Shown here: positions 7,065-16,700 of the stretch, one piece after another
How positions within the stretch are numbered: position 1 is the first letter of the stretch
Layout: every line of letters starts with the position of its first letter
Source: Winogradskyella vincentii
GTDB lineage: Bacteria; Bacteroidota; Bacteroidia; Flavobacteriales; Flavobacteriaceae
Length of the DNA: 64,000 nucleotides
Assembly: GCF_020166345.1 (NCBI RefSeq)
Contig: NZ_JAIUJS010000006.1
Location: 1-64,000, forward strand
Direction of reading: 5' to 3'
Position numbers and translations under genes: made by a program
The notes under the pieces: model-generated
Database searches by the model: none
Seen by the model: only the letters and a program-made list of their open reading frames with translations
What the model was told of the DNA's origin: nothing

Positions 7065-8900
7065 TTATTTCTTCCCGTCCATTTTATCTTTAAGTGCTTG
7101 TAAAGCATCGTTTGCATCACCTAATGTAGGCTTAGCTTCTGCTGCTTGAGCCTCAGCTCTTTTCACAGCTTTCTTTACGATCTTAGCTTCTTCTTCTCTA
7201 AATACTGCTGTATGAGAAGCTACAACACGCTTGAATTCTTTATTGAATTCTATAATCTTAAATTCAGCTTCTTCACCTTTCTTAAGTTTAGAACCGTCTT
7301 CTTTCTCTAAATGACGAGATGGTATAAAGGCAACAATGTCTTCATTAAACTTAACAGTTGCACCTTTATCAACGATTTCAGTCACCGCTGCATTATGAGA
7401 AGTTCCTAAAGCGAATTCTTTTTCATATTTATCCCAAGGATTTTCAGTTGTTTGCTTGTGTCCAAGAGATAATTTACGTCCTTCAACGTCTAACTCTAAT
7501 ACCACAACGTCTAACTTATCACCTACGTTACAGAATTCTGATGGGTGCTTAATTTTCTTAGTCCAAGATAAATCAGAGATATAAATCAATCCGTCGATAC
7601 CTTCTTCTAATTCAACAAATACTCCAAAATTCGTAAAGTTACGTACTATACCTGAATGCTTAGAACCTACAGGATATTTAGAAGTAATATCAGTCCAAGG
7701 ATCTGGTGTTAATTGCTTAATACCAAGAGACATTTTTCTATCTTCTCTATCTAAGGTTAAGATAACCGCATCTATTTCATCACCTACAGCAACAAAATCT
7801 TGTGCAGAACGTAAATGAGTTGACCAAGACATTTCACTTACGTGAACTAATCCTTCTACTCCTTCAGCAACCTCAACAAAAGCACCGTAATCTGCAATTA
7901 CTACTACTTTTCCTTTTACTTTGTCACCAACTTTTACTTCTTCACCTAAAGCTTCCCAAGGATGCTTAGATAATTGCTTAAGACCTAATTGAATTCTTGA
8001 TTTGTTTTCATCAAAATCTAAGATTACAACATTAAGTTTTTGGTCTAATTCTACAATTTCATTCGGATGGTTAATTCTAGACCAAGATAGATCTGTAATA
8101 TGGATTAAACCATCTACACCACCTAAATCGATAAATACACCGTAAGAAGTAATGTTTTTAACAACACCTTCTAATACTTGACCTTTTTCTAACTGACCAA
8201 TGATTTCTTTCTTTTGTTCTTCAATATCAGCCTCAATAAGTGCCTTATGAGAAACAACTATGTTTTTGAACTCATGGTTAATTTTAACCACCTTGAATTC
8301 CATAGTTTTATTTACATACTGATCATAATCTCTAATTGGCTTAACATCTATTTGAGAGCCTGGCAAGAAAGCTTCAATACCAAAAACGTCAACGATCATA
8401 CCACCTTTAGTTCTGCATTTTACAAAACCGTTTACGATTTCACCAGTATCATGTGCGTTATTAACTCTATCCCATGCTTTAATTACACGAGCTTTTCTGT
8501 GAGACAATACCAATTGACCGGTTGCATCTTCACGCACGTCAATTAATACCTCAACTTTATCACCAACTTTTAAATCTGGATTGTAACGGAACTCATTAAG
8601 AGAGATTACACCTTCTGACTTTGCGTTGATGTCAATAATAGCATCTCTATCTGTAATGTGTATTACTTCTCCTTCAACAACTTCATCATCTAAAGTGTCT
8701 ACAAAGTTTTCTGATACTAATTTTTCAAATTCTTCTAACTTTTTGTCCGCAACTTGCTCAATTCCTTCTTCGTAATTGTGCCAATCGAACTCCTTTAAGA
8801 ATTTTTCTGGATTTGCTTGAGCTTCAGAGACTACTGGAGCTTCAACTGTAGTAGCTTCAGTTGCTTCAACTTCAGCTTTTTTTGTTTTCTTTTCAGCCAT
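7065..8900 (-). CDS. rpsA: 30S ribosomal protein S1
   Basis: This mRNA-binding ribosomal protein of 611 residues has six S1 (OB-fold) repeats at roughly 75-140, 155-220, 240-310, 325-395, 410-482 and 497-565. The central repeats show the classic G-V-V-x-x-I-x-x-Y-G-V-F-I-D pattern. The N-terminus has a low-complexity, Glu/Ala-rich extension typical of Bacteroidota S1, and the C-terminus ends in a charged tail. It is expressed from its own promoter at 9019-9048 with a leader of about 110 bases. Confidence 0.97.
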   Translation of the reverse strand: MAEKKTKKAEVEATEATTVEAPVVSEAQANPEKFLKEFDWHNYEEGIEQVADKKLEEFEKLVSENFVDTLDDEVVEGEVIHITDRDAIIDINAKSEGVISLNEFRYNPDLKVGDKVEVLIDVREDATGQLVLSHRKARVIKAWDRVNNAHDTGEIVNGFVKCRTKGGMIVDVFGIEAFLPGSQIDVKPIRDYDQYVNKTMEFKVVKINHEFKNIVVSHKALIEADIEEQKKEIIGQLEKGQVLEGVVKNITSYGVFIDLGGVDGLIHITDLSWSRINHPNEIVELDQKLNVVILDFDENKSRIQLGLKQLSKHPWEALGEEVKVGDKVKGKVVVIADYGAFVEVAEGVEGLVHVSEMSWSTHLRSAQDFVAVGDEIDAVILTLDREDRKMSLGIKQLTPDPWTDITSKYPVGSKHSGIVRNFTNFGVFVELEEGIDGLIYISDLSWTKKIKHPSEFCNVGDKLDVVVLELDVEGRKLSLGHKQTTENPWDKYEKEFALGTSHNAAVTEIVDKGATVKFNEDIVAFIPSRHLEKEDGSKLKKGEEAEFKIIEFNKEFKRVVASHTAVFREEEAKIVKKAVKRAEAQAAEAKPTLGDANDALQALKDKMDGKK

Positions 8901-8940
8901 TGTGCTGATTAAAATTTGTATTCTGTATCTTTTGAAAGAA

Positions 8941-9012
8941 TGGTGGAAAAGCTACAGAAGTTATTTTTGTTTGTCTTATTTCCTTTTTTACTCTCCAATT
9001 GTCCACCAAAAA
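8941..9012 (-). promoter_or_regulatory. rpsA mRNA leader with a long-range inverted repeat
   Basis: The predicted rpsA leader runs from about 9012 to 8901. It contains TGGTGGA/TCCACCA arms at 8941-8947 and 9002-9008 that could close a large stem-loop. S1 controls its own translation in other bacteria, so the leader is a plausible regulatory element. No known leader family was recognised. Confidence 0.35.
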
Positions 9013-9018
9013 GGTCTG

Positions 9019-9048
9019 CAAAAGTACAATAAAATCAGACTTTTACAA
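9019..9048 (-). promoter_or_regulatory. Flavobacterial sigma-A promoter of rpsA
   Basis: On the minus strand, TTG (9046-9048), 19 bases and TACTTTTG (9019-9026) are a perfect match to the flavobacterial consensus. Confidence 0.8.
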
Positions 9049-9087
9049 AACCACTAGCGATTTATTTAAATAGTTCGAAAAAATAGA

Positions 9088-9133
9088 AATAAAAAGCCTT
9101 AAAAGCGCGTATCTAATTTACTTTTAAGGCTTT
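9088..9133 (-). terminator. Terminator of the lipoprotein gene at 9157
   Basis: A perfect 13-bp inverted repeat (9093-9105 and 9121-9133, AAAGCCTTAAAAG/CTTTTAAGGCTTT) has a 15-base loop and is followed on the minus strand by T-rich sequence. Confidence 0.7.
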
Positions 9134-9156
9134 ATATAAAATTTTGTGTTTATTAT

Positions 9157-9765
9157 TTAATTGTTAGCTCTAACAATTAGTTTAGGATCAATCACATAAT
9201 AACCAACTACAGTCTCATCATCATATATAGCAACTTCAATTTCGTATTTATATTCTAGTTCTTCGGTATTGTCTTGACCAATAACTTCTAGGTTTAAAAA
9301 ACTAGATAAACTTCTATTATTATCTCCTGGAAATTCAACTGCATTACCTGATCCAGGATCTGCAACTGACTTATCAAATAGAGAACCATACAAATCTAAT
9401 GTATCAACTGGCACATCAAAAACACCTGGATCAGCAGGGTTTTCCTCAAAAAATGCGAGTCTAGAATATAAAATTCCTTGATTTAAACCTAATCCAGATG
9501 TAGGTTGATCAAAAATTATGCGTTGACCAAATTGAACCTCTAAAGTAAAATCGGATGTAGATACTCCGCTTGGTTGACCAAAATCAACCAAATCTGTAAT
9601 ATCAGAACCTGGTGGTCTATTTAGAACTTCATCTACCTGTACCGTTATATCTGGTATGATAGTAACCTCAAAAGGTAGTTCTTGGTTACCTCCATCATCA
9701 TCACCAAAGGAACAGGCTGTTAACAATAAACTAAGTATAATTAATGTGTAAATAGGCTTTTTCAT
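9157..9765 (-). CDS. Secreted lipoprotein of unknown function
   Basis: Starting at the ATG at 9765, the protein has 202 residues, with a signal peptide and the lipobox LLTAC followed by an acidic FGDDDGG linker. The rest is rich in beta strands and has no recognised motif. The open frame extends upstream to 9828, but a perfect promoter lies inside that extension (9798-9828), so the upstream ATG cannot be the start. It is a single gene with its own promoter and terminator. No function can be assigned. Confidence 0.75.
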   Translation of the reverse strand: MKKPIYTLIILSLLLTACSFGDDDGGNQELPFEVTIIPDITVQVDEVLNRPPGSDITDLVDFGQPSGVSTSDFTLEVQFGQRIIFDQPTSGLGLNQGILYSRLAFFEENPADPGVFDVPVDTLDLYGSLFDKSVADPGSGNAVEFPGDNNRSLSSFLNLEVIGQDNTEELEYKYEIEVAIYDDETVVGYYVIDPKLIVRANN

Positions 9766-9797
9766 ATCTTCAATTTTTCTGATAGCTGGAATTACTT

Positions 9798-9828
9798 CAA
9801 ATATAATCCAATTATAAAAATTCCACAA
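9798..9828 (-). promoter_or_regulatory. Flavobacterial sigma-A promoter of the lipoprotein gene
   Basis: On the minus strand, TTG (9826-9828), 20 bases and TATATTTG (9798-9805) match the consensus exactly. It also fixes the gene start downstream at 9765. Confidence 0.75.
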
Positions 9829-9991
9829 TAATCGGTTTTTATTTTCTGACCAAAAAAACGCTGTTTTTTGTGACGTAATTAATTTAACTGTGTCTTAAAA
9901 ATAGAACATCAATTTGATGCTAAAGAACTTATTTTTTGGTAATTAAATTGATATATTTACAGAACTATTAACAAATAAAAATCTTATAATT

Positions 9992-10369
9992 ATGGTAAAG
10001 GCAAAATACCAAGATGTATTAGACTTAGGACAACAATTAAATATTCAAGACGGAAAGGTTGAAGAATCTGACGGTAAACTAAAAGTTTGGGGTACTGCAT
10101 CAACACAATATGAAAAGAATCTTCTTTGGGATAAAATCAAGGAAATTGGTGGAGATAGCCCAAGTGATATTATGGCAGACATTAAAGTTGCAGATGAAAC
10201 TGTTTATGCAAGGCATACGGTTGCTTCAGGTGAGACTTTAGGAAAGATTGCTAAGCACTATTATGGTGATGCAATGAAGTATAAAGAAATATTCGCAGCT
10301 AATTCTGATATATTAAAAAATCCTGATTTGATTTATCCAGATCAAGAATTGATTATACCGAATTTATAA
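9992..10369 (+). CDS. BON-like plus LysM protein (YgaU/Kbp type)
   Basis: The protein has 125 residues and no signal peptide. Residues 1-65 resemble a BON domain (DGKVEESDGKLKVWGTA). Residues 73-125 form one LysM domain, with HTVASGETLGKIAKHYYG and a NPDLIYPDQELIIP end. This order is that of E. coli YgaU/Kbp, a cytoplasmic potassium-binding stress protein, which is the best guess. Peptidoglycan binding is less likely without a signal peptide. It stands alone and is followed by a hairpin that overlaps the 3' end of cmk. Confidence 0.82.
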   Translation: MVKAKYQDVLDLGQQLNIQDGKVEESDGKLKVWGTASTQYEKNLLWDKIKEIGGDSPSDIMADIKVADETVYARHTVASGETLGKIAKHYYGDAMKYKEIFAANSDILKNPDLIYPDQELIIPNL

Positions 10370-10387
10370 TCGAAATAACAAATTTAT

Positions 10388-10418
10388 CAAAGGCCTTACT
10401 AAGTAAGGTCTTTTTTTA
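10388..10418 (+). terminator. Terminator of the BON/LysM gene, overlapping the end of cmk
   Basis: The stem ACCTTACT/AGTAAGGT-like repeat (GGCCTTACT/AGTAAGGTC, 10392-10410) is followed by T7. The hairpin includes the last codons of the convergent cmk gene, so the two transcripts share the end region. Confidence 0.7.
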
Positions 10419-11097
10419 TGGCCTTGTTTACAAGTTTTAAAATAGTTTCAACTTGTTCTTCTATGGTAAGATCAGAATTATCAATCTCAATAGCGTCATC
10501 AGCAATAACTAAAGGTGAATCTTCTCTAGTTGAATCTATTCTATCTCGTGTTGTGACATTTTCTAAAACTTCATCATAACTCAAGTTATGGCCACGCTCT
10601 AAAAGTTCTTTAAACCTTCTCTTAGCTCTTGTCTCAGCTGAAGCCGTCATAAATATTTTCAGCTCTGCATCCGGAAAGACTACCGTACCAATGTCTCTTC
10701 CGTCCATCACAATCCCCTTCCCTTTTCCCATAAGCTGTTGCTGTTCTACTAATTTTCTTCTGACTTCAGAAAGAGTGGCAACAGGACTTACATAACTTGA
10801 AACTTCTAATGTGCGAATTTCTGATTCTATATTTTCACCATTTAGATAGACCTCAGCGAAACCAAGTTCATCATTAAACTTGAATGATATATTAATAGCC
10901 TCTAAGCTACTAATAAGTGCCTCAGAATCTAACTTCTTGTTTTTGATGAAATCATTTTTTAATGCAAAATAAGTTACGGCCCTATACATTGCACCAGTAT
11001 CAACATAAATATAATTTAGTTGATTAGCCAAACGCTTTGCAATTGTACTTTTTCCTGTAGAGGAAAATCCATCTATGGCAATAACTATTTTATTCAT
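10399..11097 (-). CDS. cmk: Cytidylate kinase
   Basis: The enzyme phosphorylates CMP and dCMP with ATP. Visible marks are the P-loop DGFSSTGKSTIAKRLA (residues 9-24), YVDTGAMYRAVTYFAL, VMDGRDIGTVVFPDAE and the lid region AETRAKRRFKEL. At 232 residues its length is normal. Its start codon overlaps the porQ stop by one base, so the two are probably cotranscribed. Confidence 0.96.
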   Translation of the reverse strand: MNKIVIAIDGFSSTGKSTIAKRLANQLNYIYVDTGAMYRAVTYFALKNDFIKNKKLDSEALISSLEAINISFKFNDELGFAEVYLNGENIESEIRTLEVSSYVSPVATLSEVRRKLVEQQQLMGKGKGIVMDGRDIGTVVFPDAELKIFMTASAETRAKRRFKELLERGHNLSYDEVLENVTTRDRIDSTREDSPLVIADDAIEIDNSDLTIEEQVETILKLVNKAIKKDLT

Positions 11098-12116
11098 TAT
11101 TCTAAATCTATCTGTAATCCAAAAAAACTGGTATTTGAAGCACTAGTATATCTTGCATGAGTATAGCTAAATCTCATTTTATTTAGTTGTATGCCAACTC
11201 CAACAGAAATACCAGAAAAGTTTCTTTGGTCAACTATTCTTAATTCTTCAGACCTTCTAAAGTTATAACCTAATCTTAAATTAAAGCCGCCTTCCGGGAA
11301 TAATTCTGCTCCCAAAATTAAATGCCTTAGTGCATTATTAAAAAAACTCACTTCTTCTTGAGTCTGATTTCCATCTAAATCAGTGGTTGCTCTTGAGGGG
11401 TTAGCAACACCTATAGGCCATTCTTGCAAATTCTCTAATGTAAGGTGCCATCTTAATGGTACATTCTCCAATGTTTGAGACATACCAAAATTAACCTCAA
11501 AAGGTAGTGGTTCATTTTGACCAGCATATGTTGTGAATTGAGTACCTAAGTTCCTTACAGTTAGAGCTGCATGAAAATCTAAATCTTCATTTATATACAT
11601 AACACCTAAATCAACCGCGCCACCAATTGAATTATATTGTTCCAATAAAGAGGTAATAATCTTAAGGTTTGCGCCTACGTAAAAATCCGTAAACGGTATA
11701 TTGTAATTGTAACCCAATGATATTGCAGCTTCATTACCATTAAATGTCCCAGTAGATACACCATTAACATCGTAACCATCAAAACTGCCATAGTTAATAT
11801 AGGTCACCCCAAAATGAAAGGTTTGAACGTGCCTGTCCCAAGTATAGGCATATGCCGCTGTCCCATAGCTTATTCCTCCAAGATAACTTGAGTAGTTAAC
11901 TGCTAACTGATTACTCATGGCGCCGTTAATAGACGCAGGATTATATAACGCTTCTGTAACGTCATGGTCAAAATTTGTTATGATTTTACCACCTAATGCG
12001 GCCTGTCTTGGAGAGGATACTAAATTTAGAAATTGATAAGTAGATTCACCACCTAATTGGCCAAATAATGGCAATGCAAAAAGCATCAATAACAAGCTAG
12101 AAATCCCTTTCATCAT
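11097..12116 (-). CDS. porQ: Type IX secretion system protein PorQ
   Basis: This is an outer-membrane protein of 339 residues with a cleavable signal peptide (ends LPLFGQ). The start of the mature protein, STYQFLNLVSSPRQAALGG, and the many alternating beta strands match the PorQ/PorV-like barrel family. PorQ works with PorV and PorZ in exporting and anchoring type IX cargo in Bacteroidota. Two adjacent Met codons (12116 and 12113) make the exact start uncertain by one residue. It lies upstream of cmk. Confidence 0.88.
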   Translation of the reverse strand: MMKGISSLLLMLFALPLFGQLGGESTYQFLNLVSSPRQAALGGKIITNFDHDVTEALYNPASINGAMSNQLAVNYSSYLGGISYGTAAYAYTWDRHVQTFHFGVTYINYGSFDGYDVNGVSTGTFNGNEAAISLGYNYNIPFTDFYVGANLKIITSLLEQYNSIGGAVDLGVMYINEDLDFHAALTVRNLGTQFTTYAGQNEPLPFEVNFGMSQTLENVPLRWHLTLENLQEWPIGVANPSRATTDLDGNQTQEEVSFFNNALRHLILGAELFPEGGFNLRLGYNFRRSEELRIVDQRNFSGISVGVGIQLNKMRFSYTHARYTSASNTSFFGLQIDLE

Positions 12117-12188
12117 AGATTTTGCAAAATAACTAAATCTATCTTAAAACGAGAGTATGTATTTTTTATTTTTTGGATGAATGGAATT

Positions 12189-12905
12189 CTATTTTAAAAC
12201 TAGTTTTTGTCCTACTTTAATTACATCGCCTTGAAGACCATTAATACGTTTAAGCTTACTCACGGTTGTTCCAGTTTTAGATGCTATGCTCCACAATGTA
12301 TCACCTACTTTTACAACCCAGACTTGGGTTGAATTTATATCCTTTGAAAGGTCAAAATTTCTAATTTGAAGCTTTTGACCTTCATTAATGGTGTTTGAAT
12401 TTAAGTTATTCTCTTGCTTTAGAGTAATTAGATCAATCTCATAACGCTTGGCAATACCATATAAGGTTTCACCATTTTTAACTGTATGGAAATCTGAATT
12501 AAAATTATGAACGCCTCTTGATATTGGTTTACTGGTTGGAGGATTATAATCATCAAAATTTCTTATCCTTACTTTTTCTCCAGCGTCAATGAGTGTAGTT
12601 TCTAAGCCATTGGCCTTTTTAAGGACATTAATGGGTACACCATACTTTTCTGAAATATCTAATAAGGTTTCTCCTTCATTTACAATATGAAAATCTTTTT
12701 GAAAATCTTGTTTTTGTGCACTAGAGTCTTTGACCTTTAATACCTCCTTTGGCTTTACAAGAGTAATTTCTCCTGTTGCAACGTTAAGTTTAGCCGGTTT
12801 ACCGTCTAATAATACATCCTTATACTCAACCTCTTGACCAAATGATAAAAATACATTTAGAATGAAGACTGATAATGCAATATATAGTTTACAACTTTTT
12901 AGCAT
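12189..12905 (-). CDS. Exported protein with three LysM domains
   Basis: Starting at the ATG at 12905, the protein has 238 residues: a signal peptide (ends FLSFGQ), a short linker, then LysM domains at about 72-115, 138-182 and 192-236, each with the pattern V-x-x-G-[ED]-T-L-x-x-I. LysM modules bind peptidoglycan, so this is probably a periplasmic wall-binding protein. Without a visible catalytic domain it may be a scaffold or an amidase activator. The first 17 bases overlap the end of lon. The upstream in-frame start at 12947 would lie further inside lon and would spoil the signal peptide. Confidence 0.85.
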   Translation of the reverse strand: MLKSCKLYIALSVFILNVFLSFGQEVEYKDVLLDGKPAKLNVATGEITLVKPKEVLKVKDSSAQKQDFQKDFHIVNEGETLLDISEKYGVPINVLKKANGLETTLIDAGEKVRIRNFDDYNPPTSKPISRGVHNFNSDFHTVKNGETLYGIAKRYEIDLITLKQENNLNSNTINEGQKLQIRNFDLSKDINSTQVWVVKVGDTLWSIASKTGTTVSKLKRINGLQGDVIKVGQKLVLK

Positions 12906-15342
12906 TTCTAACCTTTTGATTTGTAATCGCAATATCAATGACATCACTCATTTCCTTTACGTAATGAAAGGTTAAACCTTTTAAATATTCAGGTTTAATT
13001 TCATCAATATCACGTTTATTATCCTCGCAAAGTAAAATTTCTTTTATTCTTGCTCGTTTAGCAGCTAATATTTTTTCCTTAATTCCACCTACAGGTAAAA
13101 CTTTTCCTCGTAAGGTAATCTCACCAGTCATTGCCAAACTCTTCTTTACTTTTTGTTGCGTAAACAAAGATACTAAAGATGTTAACATTGACACGCCAGC
13201 ACTAGGACCATCTTTAGGTGTTGCTCCTTCAGGTACATGGATATGAACATTATACTTATCAAACACTTCTGGATTAACGTTTAATTTATCTGCGTTGGCC
13301 TTAATATATTCCATTGCTATGGTCGCAGACTCTTTCATCACTTTTCCTAAGTTACCCGTAATTGTTAAGCTTCCTTTTCCTTTGGACAAAATAGATTCGA
13401 TAAATAATATATCGCCACCAACTCGTGTCCAAGCAAGTCCAGTAACAACGCCTGCAACATTGTTATTTTCGTATTTATCTCTTTCTAACCTTGGGCTTCC
13501 GAGAACTTCTATAACGTCTTCATTAGATACCTTTACATCGTAAGTCTCTTCCATTGCAATATTCTTGGCCGCATAGCGTACCATTTTTGCAATCTGCTTT
13601 TCTAATCCTCTTACTCCTGATTCTCGTGTATATCCTTCAACAATTTTTTCCAATTGCGGTTTTGCAATTTTTAATGCGCTAGAATCTAAACCGTGCTCTT
13701 CCAATTGCTTAGGTAAAAGATGGCGTTTAGCGATTTCTACCTTCTCCTCTATAGTATAACCAGTGACATTAATTATTTCCATTCTATCCCTTAATGCTGG
13801 TTGAATGGTATTTAAGCTATTTGAAGTGGCAATGAACATTACTTTTGAAAGGTCAAAGCCCATTTCTAGAAAATTATCATAAAATTCATTGTTTTGCTCT
13901 GGGTCTAAAACCTCTAACATTGCCGATGATGGGTCGCCCTGATGACCTGATGATAATTTATCAATTTCATCCAGAACAAAGACAGGATTTGAAGTACCTG
14001 CTTTTTTTAAGCTCTGAATGATTCTTCCAGGCATAGCTCCTATATAAGTTTTTCTATGACCCCTAATTTCAGCTTCATCACGTAATCCTCCTAAAGATAT
14101 CCTCACATATTCTCTGCCTAATGCTTCAGCAATTGACTTACCCAACGACGTCTTTCCTACACCTGGAGGTCCATAAAGACATAAAATTGGAGATTTCATA
14201 TCGTTACGCAACTTCAGAACAGCCAAGTATTCTATGATACGTTTCTTCACATCATCTAAACCAAAATGATCGCGATCCAAGATTTGTTTTGCACGTTTTA
14301 AATCGAATTGGTCATTACTATATTCATTCCAAGGTAAATCTAAAAATAGATCTAAATAATTTCTTTGAATAGAATACTCAGCAACCTGAGGATTCATTCT
14401 CTGCATTTTGGCCAATTCCTTATCAAAGTGGGTTTTCACCTTATCATCCCACTTCTTATCTTTGGCTCGAGCCTTCATCTCTTCAATTTCTTGTCCAGAC
14501 GAAGCTGCACCACCTAATTCTTCTTGTATAGTTTTAAGTTGTTGATGTAAAAAATATTCACGTTGCTGTTGATTCATATCGCTCTGAACCTTACTTTGAA
14601 TATCATTTTTAAGCTCCAACTTCTGATATTCAATATTCATGAAACGTAAAGTCTCTAAAGCACGTTCTTGAAGATCATTTATTTCTAGGAGTTTTTGTTT
14701 TTCAGCAACTTTGAGATTCATGTTAGAAGACACAAAATTGACTAAGAATGAACTACTTTCTATATTCTTAATGGCAAATGTTGCTTCTGTAGGAATATTT
14801 GGACTTTCCTTTATAATTTCTAAAGATAAGTCTTTAATGGAATCTATAATCGCAGCAAATTCTTTATTATCGCTTGAAGGTTTTGTTTGAGGCAGATCTG
14901 ATATTGTTGCGGACAAATAAGGCTTTTCTGATATAATCTCATTAATCTGAAACCTTTTTTTACCTTGAATAATAACCGTAGTGTTACCATCTGGCATTTT
15001 AAGGACCTTTAATATTCTCGCCACGGTACCTGTCTTATAAATATCCTTTGCTGAAGGATTTTCTACAGCTTCATCCTTTTGTGCAACAACACCGATTACC
15101 TTACCAGCATTATTTGCATCATTAATTAACTTTATTGATGTATCACGTCCAGCAGTAATTGGGATTACTACTCCAGGAAATAAAACAGTATTCCGGAGTG
15201 GCAAAATTGGTAAAGATTCGGGTAATGATTCTTTATTTATAAGTTCTTCATCCTCAGGAGTCATTAAAGGAATTAATTCTGAGTTTTCATCAAAATCCTG
15301 AAATGACAAACTGTCAAGACTTAAAAAATTTGATTTTTTCAT
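12889..15342 (-). CDS. lon: ATP-dependent protease Lon
   Basis: This cytosolic AAA+ serine protease degrades damaged and regulatory proteins. In order it has a LON substrate-binding domain ([14 protein letters not shown] onwards), a coiled-coil linker, an AAA+ module with Walker [10 protein letters not shown] and Walker [10 protein letters not shown], and the protease domain. The catalytic Ser lies in PKDGPSAG and the catalytic Lys in GGIKEKIL. An in-frame start at 15366 exists. I prefer the ATG at 15342 ([11 protein letters not shown], 817 residues), but the evidence between them is weak. The promoter is at 15445-15473. Confidence 0.96.
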   Translation of the reverse strand: MKKSNFLSLDSLSFQDFDENSELIPLMTPEDEELINKESLPESLPILPLRNTVLFPGVVIPITAGRDTSIKLINDANNAGKVIGVVAQKDEAVENPSAKDIYKTGTVARILKVLKMPDGNTTVIIQGKKRFQINEIISEKPYLSATISDLPQTKPSSDNKEFAAIIDSIKDLSLEIIKESPNIPTEATFAIKNIESSSFLVNFVSSNMNLKVAEKQKLLEINDLQERALETLRFMNIEYQKLELKNDIQSKVQSDMNQQQREYFLHQQLKTIQEELGGAASSGQEIEEMKARAKDKKWDDKVKTHFDKELAKMQRMNPQVAEYSIQRNYLDLFLDLPWNEYSNDQFDLKRAKQILDRDHFGLDDVKKRIIEYLAVLKLRNDMKSPILCLYGPPGVGKTSLGKSIAEALGREYVRISLGGLRDEAEIRGHRKTYIGAMPGRIIQSLKKAGTSNPVFVLDEIDKLSSGHQGDPSSAMLEVLDPEQNNEFYDNFLEMGFDLSKVMFIATSNSLNTIQPALRDRMEIINVTGYTIEEKVEIAKRHLLPKQLEEHGLDSSALKIAKPQLEKIVEGYTRESGVRGLEKQIAKMVRYAAKNIAMEETYDVKVSNEDVIEVLGSPRLERDKYENNNVAGVVTGLAWTRVGGDILFIESILSKGKGSLTITGNLGKVMKESATIAMEYIKANADKLNVNPEVFDKYNVHIHVPEGATPKDGPSAGVSMLTSLVSLFTQQKVKKSLAMTGEITLRGKVLPVGGIKEKILAAKRARIKEILLCEDNKRDIDEIKPEYLKGLTFHYVKEMSDVIDIAITNQKVRNAKKL

Positions 15343-15444
15343 ATTATTTATAAGCCATTCTGTCATTAAAAAATAGAGAACAGCATTTTATTAAAGATAT
15401 TAATAATTAACTTTATGTTGAATATCAAGCAATTACGGGATATT

Positions 15445-15473
15445 CAAAGTTATTCACAACTATATAAATTCAA
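15445..15473 (-). promoter_or_regulatory. Flavobacterial sigma-A promoter of lon
   Basis: On the minus strand, TTG (15471-15473), 18 bases and TAACTTTG (15445-15452) match the consensus exactly. No CIRCE-like heat-shock operator was seen. Confidence 0.7.
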
Positions 15474-15570
15474 TTGTTGTGCCATTACCTTTATAAATAT
15501 TAAAACTTTTTTTAGTTAAACTGTAACACTGAATGATTAGTATCATCTATATACCAAAGCAATTGTTTTT

Positions 15571-16122
15571 TTGACATCAACCAATCAAGATATCGAACAG
15601 TTACTATTGCAGTGTAATTCTGGAAACCAACGTGCACAGTTGGAAGTTTACAACAGATATAACAAGGCAATGTATAATACAGCAATAAGAATTGTAAAGG
15701 ATTCTTATAAAGCTGAGGACATAATGCAAGAGTCTTTCTTAACCGCTTTTACAAAACTGAAAACTCTTGAGGATTCTCAACTTTTTGGCGCATGGTTAAA
15801 ACGAATTGTAGTTAATAATAGTATAGCTTACTACAATAAATCGACTAGACAAAAAGAAGTTCCTTTAGATAACATAATGTATAAGGTAGAAGACAACATT
15901 GGTATAGAAGAAAGTAATCAAAATAGTCAAAAAGTAAAAGAAATAATGACAGCAATGAAATCCTTAAAACCCAATTACAGCCTAGGATTATCATTACATC
16001 TTATTGAAGGCTATGACTATGAAGAAATCTGTGAGATTATGAATATCTCATATGCAAACTGCAGAACAATGATTTCTAGGGCCAAAGAAAGCCTAAGAAA
16101 AAAATTAACGCAGTCGGTTTAA
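15571..16122 (+). CDS. ECF-type RNA polymerase sigma factor
   Basis: The sigma factor has 183 residues: region 2 at about 20-90 (YNKAMYNTAIRIVKDSYKAE and DIMQESFLTAF, the core-binding and -10 contacts) and region 4 at about 120-175 (GYDYEEICEIMNISYANCRT, helix-turn-helix). The frame has no ATG before the conserved domain and is closed upstream at 15538, so the TTG at 15571 is the likely start. It leads a four-gene operon with a membrane-bound putative anti-sigma factor and two envelope proteins, the usual form of an envelope-sensing unit. Confidence 0.9.
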   Translation: MTSTNQDIEQLLLQCNSGNQRAQLEVYNRYNKAMYNTAIRIVKDSYKAEDIMQESFLTAFTKLKTLEDSQLFGAWLKRIVVNNSIAYYNKSTRQKEVPLDNIMYKVEDNIGIEESNQNSQKVKEIMTAMKSLKPNYSLGLSLHLIEGYDYEEICEIMNISYANCRTMISRAKESLRKKLTQSV

Positions 16123-16136
16123 CAAAAATTAGAATT

Positions 16137-16700
16137 ATGCAAAAGGACCCTATAAATGAGTTATTTGATGAATTAAAAGGCAAATTCGACACTGAGGTGC
16201 CTAAATTAGGTCATCAGCAACGATTTCTAGACAAGTTAAATGACAGAGGTCAACTAGAAAAGGAGACAACATCTATCTTTTATTTAAAATGGAAACCGCT
16301 TATGGCAATTGCTGCCTCGATTATAATTTGCCTAAGCGTATTTGTTGCACTTCCTAACGATCCAGAATTAATGGATTTAGCTAGTGTTTCGCCAGAGTTA
16401 TCTAATACACAAGATTTCTTTACCACTACAATTGATAATGAGCTTAAAAAAATAAACAAGGAACGAACGCCTTTAACTGAGCAAATTATTGATGATGCGT
16501 TAAAACAGCTTCAGCTTTTAGATGATGAATATCAAAATTTAAAAATCGACCTAACAGAGAGTAATGAAGATCAGCGAGTTATTTATGCAATGATTGCAAA
16601 TTTTCAAAATAGAATTGATATCCTAAAGACTGTTCTTGAACAAATAGAGAATGTAAAACAACTAAAATCCAACAATGATGAAAACACTAATACAATTTAA
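16137..16700 (+). CDS. Membrane-anchored putative anti-sigma factor
   Basis: The protein has 187 residues. About 50 cytoplasmic residues (INELFDELKGKFDTEVP onwards) are followed by one membrane helix at about 54-72 and a long charged helical periplasmic part with coiled-coil character. It has no clear zinc anti-sigma motif. The role as anti-sigma factor is inferred from its place directly after the ECF sigma gene (14 bases) and its topology. Its 3' end overlaps the next gene by 26 bases. Confidence 0.65.
   Translation: MQKDPINELFDELKGKFDTEVPKLGHQQRFLDKLNDRGQLEKETTSIFYLKWKPLMAIAASIIICLSVFVALPNDPELMDLASVSPELSNTQDFFTTTIDNELKKINKERTPLTEQIIDDALKQLQLLDDEYQNLKIDLTESNEDQRVIYAMIANFQNRIDILKTVLEQIENVKQLKSNNDENTNTI

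Noticed and set aside
12889..12947. Start of the triple-LysM gene at 12947 within lon
   Set aside because: It would add 14 residues ahead of a good signal peptide. The ATG at 12905 gives a normal exported N-terminus.
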